Source: Clostridium porci (GTDB lineage Bacteria > Bacillota > Clostridia > Lachnospirales > Lachnospiraceae). From it: a stretch of DNA of 40,165 nucleotides. The notes under the pieces were generated by a model, which had not been told where the DNA came from, did no database searches, and saw only the letters and a program-made list of their open reading frames with translations. Positions 35,202 through 40,165 of this stretch are shown here, piece by piece. Location: the NCBI RefSeq assembly GCF_009696375.1, contig NZ_VUMD01000024.1, positions 1-40,165 of the forward strand, read 5' to 3'. Made by a program: the position numbers and the translations under genes. The number at the start of each line of letters is the position of its first letter. Position 1 is the stretch's first letter.

Positions 35202-35590
35202 ACCAAAACCACTCTCCCAACGGGGAAGTAAGTGAGAGGGTCTATCTCTCTCATGCAGCTTGACAACTGAATAGACGGCATTTCCGGTACATAACCCATG
35301 TACGAGCGAATATGAAACGCCGCGAAGATGGAGCAGTCAGGGAGGTGATGAAAGAACTGCTTCGGAGCGATCTACGATTTCATAAAACGGATTGTGGCAG
35401 ATTCGGCGCGATGACTGCATGGGGGCTTAAAGATACTTCCTCACGGCCTCCTAAAGACTTGGGAGGAACCCTGCGGCGCACGAGTAAAACGACGCTGCGG
35501 AGTTATGACAGCCGCGCCAGCGGAGACCGGAATGTCCCCATCGTCAGGGGTGCGTGGCAAATGTGGCGAGCAATAACCAAACTACAATAC
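35202..35590 (+). other. Conserved-looking intergenic region without a supported gene
   Basis: This stretch holds a TTGACA at 35260-35265 without a convincing -10 at normal spacing. It also has a small CCTCC/GGAGG hairpin near 35450-35470 and an open frame of 98 codons (35312-35608) with no ribosome site. That frame runs into the terminator stem at 35591. I have the impression that this sequence type recurs between the sigma-like gene and tnpW in related elements. A non-coding RNA or the remnant of a small gene is possible. Confidence 0.35.
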
Positions 35591-35655
35591 AGCAGCCGTA
35601 CCGATTAGCAGGTTCGCATATCCCCTCAACTTTATCGGTGCGGCTGCTTGTCTTT
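35591..35655 (+). terminator. Long-stem hairpin, first of two terminators before tnpW
   Basis: A 15-pair stem (35591-35605 with 35634-35648, one G-U) around a 28-base loop is followed by TGTCTTTAT. The T-run is poor and the loop is long, so it may be a recognition site (for example for the recombinase or its helper) as well as a terminator. Confidence 0.6.
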
Positions 35656-35669
35656 ATATGAATTGAGAC

Positions 35670-35708
35670 AACCTGTTTCCTCATATCTTATGAAGAAACA
35701 GGTTTTTT
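35670..35708 (+). terminator. Terminator directly upstream of tnpW
   Basis: A perfect 10-bp stem AACCTGTTTC (35670-35679) / GAAACAGGTT (35695-35704) with a 15-base loop runs into TTTTTT. It insulates the integration module from upstream transcription. Confidence 0.85.
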
Positions 35709-35726
35709 GACTGGAGGTGCGTCAAT

Positions 35727-35912
35727 ATGGATCAGAGGAATACCCCTATAACCTCCTACAAAGAGGTGAAAATCGGGAAAACCATTTACCGTGTGACCAG
35801 CTTTTTTTCGGGTGAAAAGGAACTGGGAAAGACTTTGGAGCAGCTGGCTGTCCGGCGCGCCATGTCGGAGGTTTCCACACCTGCCAGCTGCTCTGCACAC
35901 ACGGCTACATAG
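35727..35912 (+). CDS. tnpW: TnpW-like small transposon protein
   Basis: A 61-residue protein with the TnpW-type pattern: IGKTIYRVTSFFSGEKELGKT, then a helix with Leu at regular spacing. The last 12 residues (after VSTPAS) look like non-conserved extension. Proteins of this family sit beside the large serine recombinases of Tn4451-like elements; the function is unknown, perhaps excision control. GGAGG ends about 10 bases before the ATG. The 138-base gap to the recombinase contains no further gene. Confidence 0.7.
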   Translation: MDQRNTPITSYKEVKIGKTIYRVTSFFSGEKELGKTLEQLAVRRAMSEVSTPASCSAHTAT

Positions 35913-36050
35913 TCACACCATCCTCCCGGCTTTGCCGCATACTTGCGCGGCGATGGATTCTCCGCTACGATGTTCATACAGGGATATTCCCTGTGGAGCC
36001 ATCACGCCGCACGAGGTATGGAATCTGGATTGTCGGGAGGGAAAATAAAG

Positions 36051-37745
36051 ATGACTACAAAAACATACAACGTCGGCATCTACTGCCGTTTAAGTAACGA
36101 CGATGAACGCGACGGTGAATCCGTCAGTATTGAGAACCAGAAGCTGCTGCTTCAGAACTATGTGAGACAGCGGGGCTGGAATGAAATTGATACCTATATC
36201 GACGATGGCTATTCAGGTACGAATTTTGACCGTCCTGGGGTCAAGCGGCTGATTGAGGATGCCAAGGCCAAGCGGATCAATGTGATTCTGGTCAAGGACC
36301 TGTCCCGTTTTGGCCGTAACTACATCGAATTTGGACAGTACACGGACTACCTGTTCCCATCCCTGGGCTGCCGGTTTATCGCTCTGAACAACGGCATTGA
36401 CACGGAAAGCACCAATGGCAGCACCGATGTCATGTGCTTTTTGAACTTATTTAATGAATTTTATAGCCGCGACACCAGTAAGAAGGTCAAAGCAGTCAAA
36501 AAAGCCTGTGCGGAAAACGGGAAATTCATGGGAACCTATCCCGCCTACGGCTATAAGCGGGACCCGGCGGATAAGCACCATCTGGTGATCGACGAGGACA
36601 CCGCCCCGATTGTGCGCCGTATCTTTGAGATGCGGGCAGCCGGAACAGGGTTTCACGCCATCGCCGTCACGCTGAACGAGGAAGGCATCCCATCCCCCGG
36701 TGTGCTGTACTACCAGCGCAAAGGTCAGAGCGATCCGCGCCGGGTCAACCACAAATGGGCAGACCAGACGGTGAAAAACATTGTCCGCAGCGAGGTTTAT
36801 ATCGGCAACATGGTTCAGGGAAAGACCGGAACGCTGTCGTATAAATCCCGTAAACTCATCAATAAGCCGGAGGAAGAATGGATTCGTGTGGAAGGAACCC
36901 ATGAACCGATTATCTCACAGCAGCTGTGGGATACCGTAGTCAGCATTGATAAAAAGAAGGTGCGGAAATCTTCTTCCGCTGACGGTTACAGGAGCATCTT
37001 CACCGGCCTTGTGTACTGTGCGGACTGCGGTTTCAAAATGAGAAATCAGGTGGAGCGATTCACCTATAAAGACGGGACGCCGGGGCGGTACAGCTCCTTT
37101 ATCTGTGGGAACTACTCCCGCAGCGGCAAAGGTGCCTGTACTATCCACACCATCTATGAGAATGTGCTGACCCATCTGGTGCTGGAGGACATTCGGGAAA
37201 AGGCTCGTTTTGCGGAATATGACCCGGAACAGCTGGTCCAGCAGATTATCCGCTTAAAGGATAAGGAAGCCAAAAGCCGCCTTTCCTCCTGTGAACAGGA
37301 GCTGAAAACATACACGGCGCGGCTTTCCGAGCTGGAACGGCTGATGCAGAATCTCTATGAGGATAAATGCGCCGGAACCATCCCGCAGACCGTTTTTCAA
37401 ACCCTGATGCACAAATATGAAGCAGAACGGGCAGAAAAGTCCGAAGCAATCCCGGAACTGGAACGCAAGGTCAAAAGCTACCTGGAAAACCGCACGGATG
37501 CGAACCGCTGGCTGGCTATTATCCGCCGGTACACAGAGATTACCGAGCTGGATGAATCCATTCTCTTTGAACTGGTAGACCGCATTGAGGTTGGAGAAAC
37601 CAAAAAAGTGGGCGGCCAGCGGGTTTGTGACCTCCGCGTTTACTACCGCTATGTTGGAAATGTGGACGCGGCGCTGGCAAGGGATATTGCCGCAAGCGAA
37701 AATATCCCGGAAGAAAGGAGGCTGCCACTTGAAGAAGCAATATAA
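36051..37745 (+). CDS. Large serine recombinase 1 (TnpX-like)
   Basis: A 564-residue integrase/excisionase. The N-terminal resolvase domain has catalytic Ser15 in YCRLS, ESVSIENQK and DDGYSGTNFDRPG, and the Arg-bearing VKDLSRFGRNY. A recombinase domain follows (about 175-280), then a zinc ribbon (CADCG, later CGNYSRSGKGAC) and a coiled-coil motif (about 400-480). ATG 36051 is preceded by GGGAGGG and matches the usual N-terminus; an earlier in-frame start at 35943 has no support. The 3' end overlaps the second recombinase by 17 bases. All catalytic features are present. Confidence 0.94.
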   Translation: MTTKTYNVGIYCRLSNDDERDGESVSIENQKLLLQNYVRQRGWNEIDTYIDDGYSGTNFDRPGVKRLIEDAKAKRINVILVKDLSRFGRNYIEFGQYTDYLFPSLGCRFIALNNGIDTESTNGSTDVMCFLNLFNEFYSRDTSKKVKAVKKACAENGKFMGTYPAYGYKRDPADKHHLVIDEDTAPIVRRIFEMRAAGTGFHAIAVTLNEEGIPSPGVLYYQRKGQSDPRRVNHKWADQTVKNIVRSEVYIGNMVQGKTGTLSYKSRKLINKPEEEWIRVEGTHEPIISQQLWDTVVSIDKKKVRKSSSADGYRSIFTGLVYCADCGFKMRNQVERFTYKDGTPGRYSSFICGNYSRSGKGACTIHTIYENVLTHLVLEDIREKARFAEYDPEQLVQQIIRLKDKEAKSRLSSCEQELKTYTARLSELERLMQNLYEDKCAGTIPQTVFQTLMHKYEAERAEKSEAIPELERKVKSYLENRTDANRWLAIIRRYTEITELDESILFELVDRIEVGETKKVGGQRVCDLRVYYRYVGNVDAALARDIAASENIPEERRLPLEEAI

Positions 37746-39369
37746 GGTCGGCATCTACTGCCGCCTGAGTGTGGACGATGCTTCCAATTCCGCAAAGGCA
37801 AAGAACTATATCCCCGGCGATGAATCCACCAGCATTGAAAATCAGTATGAAATCCTCTCCAGATTTGTTATGCTGAATGGCTGGATGGAGGTCAAGACTT
37901 ATCGGGACGATGGGTACAGCGGTGGAAATTTTCAGCGGCCCGGATTTTTGGAAATGCTGGAGGATGCCCGCCACGGCCTGATTAACCTGATCCTGGTCAA
38001 AGACCTGTCCCGTTTGGGGCGTGACTTTGTAGAGGTAGGCCGCTATACGGATGTGATTTTCCCGTCCCTTGGCTGCCGGTTCGTGTCTGTGCTGGACTGT
38101 CTGGACAGCGAGGGCGACAACACCGATATGCTGCACTTCCGCAGTCTGATGAACGACTACCATCTGAAAGACTTGTCGGGAAAAATCAAATCAGTGCTGT
38201 ACTCCAAAAAGAAAAGCGGCCAATACCTGACCGCCTATGCTCCTTACGGATACCGCAAGAGTGATGAGGACAAACACCGGCTGGTGGTGGATGAAGAAGC
38301 CGCCGCTGTGGTGCGGGAGATCTACCGGATGCGCTATTCAGGCATGGCCTACGGCAAGATTGCGGCGGTGCTGAACAAGAAAGACATCCTTTCTCCCCGC
38401 TGGCACTGGGAACTGCACTACGGAAAAAAAGGCATCTGCAAATACTCCAAACTTTGGACCTATGCCACGGTGAAAAACATCCTGAATGACACCGTTTATC
38501 TCGGCATAGTCACACAGAACCGCACCGGCTCCCGTTCCTACAAGGACAAAACCATGATACAGAAGCCGGAAACGGAATGGATTTGCCACGAGGATGCCCA
38601 TGAAGCAATCATTGACCGGAAACTGTGGGAGGCGGTTCAGGAAAAGAACCGGGTAGTCAAACAGCAGGTAGCAAACCGTGCCGACCCTCTGCCTGCCCTG
38701 TTCACCGGCAAACTGGTCTGTGCTGATTGCGGGCATCCCCTGGTAGCCACCCGCGAGACCCAGCGCAGAAAAAACGGGACATCCAAGCGGTATGTTTCCT
38801 ATATCTGCTCACACTTTGCCACCACCGGACACAGCGCCTGTTCCTGGCACCGGATTTATGAAATCTCTCTGAAAACGCTGGTACTGAATGAAATCCGGGC
38901 GCACAGTCAAGCGGTGGCACAGGATGAAAACGAGGTGCTGGACAAGCTGAAACAGCAGATTCTTTATGGAAGCACCGCAAAGCAGGAAGATTCCAAACTG
39001 GAAATCAGCCGACTGCGGCGGCGTATTGGAGAACTGGAACACATGACCGTCAAACTCTACGAGGATAAGGTCAGTGGCACGATCAATAGCGATACCTTTG
39101 CTATTCTGATTCAGAAAAGCGAACAGGAGCGCATACAAAAGACTGACCGCTTAGACACACTTCTGGCAGAGGAACGAAAAGCCCAGCAGGAGGTTGAAAA
39201 TATCCGGCAATGGGCAGGCATCGTCCGCCGCTATCTGGATGTGCAGGAGCTTGACCGGGAAATCGTTGAGGAACTGATTGACCACATCGAGATCGGGGAA
39301 CGCTCCGTTATAGACGGTCAGCGTCACCAGGACATTAAAATCTTTTACCGCTTCGTAGGTGTGGTATAA
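37729..39369 (+). CDS. Large serine recombinase 2 (TnpX-like)
   Basis: A 546-residue paralogue of the preceding recombinase. Catalytic Ser14 is in YCRLS. There is a 10-residue longer loop before STSIENQ, DDGYSGGNFQRPG, and VKDLSRLGRDF. The recombinase domain, zinc ribbon (CADCGHP, then CSHFATTGHSACSWH) and coiled coil all follow. The start is a TTG at 37729 inside the first gene, with AAAGGAGG 7 bases upstream, so the two are translationally coupled. Paired, overlapping serine recombinases probably act together as a heteromer or give direction control. The ICE end (att site) is expected just after this gene. Confidence 0.94.
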   Translation: MKKQYKVGIYCRLSVDDASNSAKAKNYIPGDESTSIENQYEILSRFVMLNGWMEVKTYRDDGYSGGNFQRPGFLEMLEDARHGLINLILVKDLSRLGRDFVEVGRYTDVIFPSLGCRFVSVLDCLDSEGDNTDMLHFRSLMNDYHLKDLSGKIKSVLYSKKKSGQYLTAYAPYGYRKSDEDKHRLVVDEEAAAVVREIYRMRYSGMAYGKIAAVLNKKDILSPRWHWELHYGKKGICKYSKLWTYATVKNILNDTVYLGIVTQNRTGSRSYKDKTMIQKPETEWICHEDAHEAIIDRKLWEAVQEKNRVVKQQVANRADPLPALFTGKLVCADCGHPLVATRETQRRKNGTSKRYVSYICSHFATTGHSACSWHRIYEISLKTLVLNEIRAHSQAVAQDENEVLDKLKQQILYGSTAKQEDSKLEISRLRRRIGELEHMTVKLYEDKVSGTINSDTFAILIQKSEQERIQKTDRLDTLLAEERKAQQEVENIRQWAGIVRRYLDVQELDREIVEELIDHIEIGERSVIDGQRHQDIKIFYRFVGVV

Positions 39370-39370
39370 T
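39362..39370 (+). promoter_or_regulatory. Extended -10 promoter at the recombinase 3' end
   Basis: TGGTATAAT (39362-39370) is an extended -10 element with no clear -35. It reads outward across the expected right end of the ICE. In an excised circle it could drive genes at the other end, but this is inference. Confidence 0.35.
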
Positions 39371-39373
39371 GGG

Positions 39374-39402
39374 AAAAAGAAAAGACCCGGCTGCGGTCCG
39401 GG
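39374..39402 (-). terminator. Terminator for minus-strand transcription
   Basis: On the minus strand a 5-bp CCCGG/CCGGG stem with a 7-base loop (39386-39402) is followed by TCTTTTCTTTTT (39374-39385). It would end transcription coming from the recombinase remnant. Confidence 0.65.
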
Positions 39403-39502
39403 CATATACCTGACAACATTCTATAAAAACGGTTTGCGATTGAACCGCATCGCTTTGTCGAAAAAGAGTGATTCAGCAGAACACCCTTCCCAAACAGCTT
39501 AT

Positions 39503-39859
39503 GTTCTTGATGATGTTCAAAAAGGGGGTAAAGTCGCTGTCCTGTTGGTTTGCGCTGTCTATGCCGTTGTTGATAGCGATAAACCGCACTTCCTTTTCTA
39601 CGAACAGGACTTCGGTATAAAAACCCACTTTCAGATAATCACGTCTAAGCCGCGACATATCCTTGACAATCAGCGTCGCCACTTCTCCGTTTTCAATCCG
39701 TTCCAAAAGCTCGCCCCAACTCGGCCGGTTGAAGTTTGTTCCAGAATATCCGTCGTCAGTATAGTGAACAACATTGCCGTAGCCCTGCTGCTCGGCATAG
39801 CCTTCGAGATACTTCTTTTGATTGATAATAGAGTTGCTGTCCCCAGTCAACTCATCGTC
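39503..39859 (-). pseudogene. Remnant of a third serine recombinase
   Basis: The minus strand encodes only the core of a resolvase domain: DDELTGDSNSIINQKKYLEG, DDGYSGTNFNRPSW, VKDMSRLRRDYLKVGFYTE, then a FIAINNGIDSANQQDSDFTPFLNI motif. Reading upstream, an in-frame stop lies right before DDEL, so the YCRLS region with the catalytic Ser is lost. Downstream, homology stops at FLNII, so the DNA-binding domain is gone. The N-terminal end could be initiated at TTG 39848-39850, giving a short protein, but activity is not expected. It belongs to another recombinase subgroup than the two intact ones. Confidence 0.85.
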
Positions 39860-39962
39860 TTATGTCTTTCATTTTTGGTAAAGAGCAAAAGCAAGAGAAA
39901 TCAACGGTTTAGCGGAGAATGGCTATCCTCCCACAAACAAGAATTGAATAGAACGCAGGTTC

Positions 39963-39999
39963 AAGGGCGCTGATACACAAAAAATCAGCGCCCTTTTCT
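39963..39999 (+). terminator. Perfect 12-bp terminator hairpin
   Basis: The stem is 39963-39974 with 39984-39995 (12 perfect pairs) with a 9-base A-rich loop, followed by TTCTG. The AA flank on the other side makes it partly bidirectional. It lies between the recombinase remnant and the IS3 end. Confidence 0.75.
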
Positions 40000-40044
40000 G
40001 TTGGCTGCCGAACAGGCATGATACAACCCCCAGTTATATGCATC

Positions 40045-40165
40045 TGTCAAGGAGAAGTAGACACTGAAAACCACCATGTTTTTAGAAGCCCAGTTCGGTT
40101 TTGTACTGAACTGGGCTTTTATAGCCCAGAGCAGCCGCAGGCCGCTCAAAATTATAGTAATGAAC
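40045..40165 (-). mobile_element. 3' end of an IS3-family insertion sequence, cut by the window edge
   Basis: The element's outer end is probably the TGTCAAGGAGAAGTAGACA at 40045-40063, which starts with TG as IS3 terminal repeats do. The transposase stop lies about 37 bases inside it. The other end is outside the window, so the repeat cannot be confirmed here. Confidence 0.65.
40082..40165 (-). CDS. IS3-family transposase OrfB, C-terminal fragment
   Basis: The 27 visible residues read VHYYNFERPAAALGYKSPVQ and end in TELGF, the classic end of IS3-family DDE integrase domains (N-x2-RP-x5-GYKSP-x-QY). The rest of the gene lies beyond the window. It reads towards the ICE. The fragment is in good frame, and nothing shows that the complete gene is broken. 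Confidence 0.9.
   Translation of the reverse strand, partial: VHYYNFERPAAALGYKSPVQYKTELGF

Noticed and set aside
35312-35608. 98-codon plus-strand frame between the sigma-like gene and tnpW
   Set aside because: No ribosome site, arginine-rich family-free product, and it runs into a terminator stem; kept only as an intergenic note.
39359-39973. 204-codon plus-strand frame at the right end
   Set aside because: It is antisense to the recombinase remnant, whose resolvase motifs are clear on the minus strand.

Overview
The window is most of a large integrative and conjugative element (ICE) of the kind common in gut Clostridia (Oscillospiraceae/Lachnospiraceae type). The evidence is the set of recognisable families: a VirD4 coupling protein, Maff2, a TrbL/VirB6-like protein, PrgI, VirB4, a CHAP hydrolase, DUF4315, DUF4366, topoisomerase III, an ArdC-like protein, a 2,972-residue methylase-helicase, MobC, a MobP-type relaxase, a sigma-like regulator, TnpW and tandem large serine recombinases. 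Almost everything reads on the + strand. The backbone looks GC-rich with C/G-ending codons. The cargo is visibly AT-richer.

Layout. Bases 1-25.7 kb are one tightly packed transfer operon with many ATGA or longer overlaps and several TTG starts. It starts with a virD4 that has lost its 5' end and ends with mobC and a strong terminator. Bases 25.8-29.5 kb hold a small membrane protein, an AbiE-type toxin-antitoxin operon with its own promoter/operator, a third zinc-ribbon gene, and the relaxase. Bases 29.5-31.3 kb hold a run of five RNA hairpins into which an IS110-family element has inserted. Its 5' non-coding end looks like a bridge RNA whose guides can be matched by eye to the element ends and to the target. 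Bases 31.3-34.5 kb are AT-rich cargo: a transcribed stretch with a 94-bp GACA microsatellite, then a methyl-accepting chemotaxis protein and CheW, bounded by terminators. Bases 34.4-39.4 kb hold structured leader RNAs, the sigma-like regulator, tnpW and two overlapping serine recombinases, which form the integration/excision end. From 39.4 kb on there is a minus-strand recombinase remnant and, at the very edge, the end of an IS3-family element.

How the parts work together. The recombinases excise the element. MobC and the relaxase nick and pilot the DNA. VirD4, VirB4, PrgI, the TrbL-like protein, Maff2 and the CHAP hydrolase form the Gram-positive type IV secretion channel. Topoisomerase, primase/ArdC-like and methylase-helicase proteins process or protect the incoming DNA. 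AbiE probably stabilises the element or blocks phage. The chemotaxis pair would plug into a host chemotaxis array, since no CheA is present.

The most interesting points are: (1) the IS110 bridge-RNA candidate with guides consistent with its own ends; (2) tnpV encoded inside the giant gene in another frame, where codon use shows tnpV is the dominant frame; (3) a small membrane protein carrying a second copy of the VirD4 all-alpha region; (4) an LPD28-like domain spliced into the middle of the ArdC-like metalloprotease; (5) a palindromic mini-insert with two GCAA tetraloops carried in frame by the giant gene; and (6) the GACA tract. Functional assignments rest on recalled family features. No database search was run.
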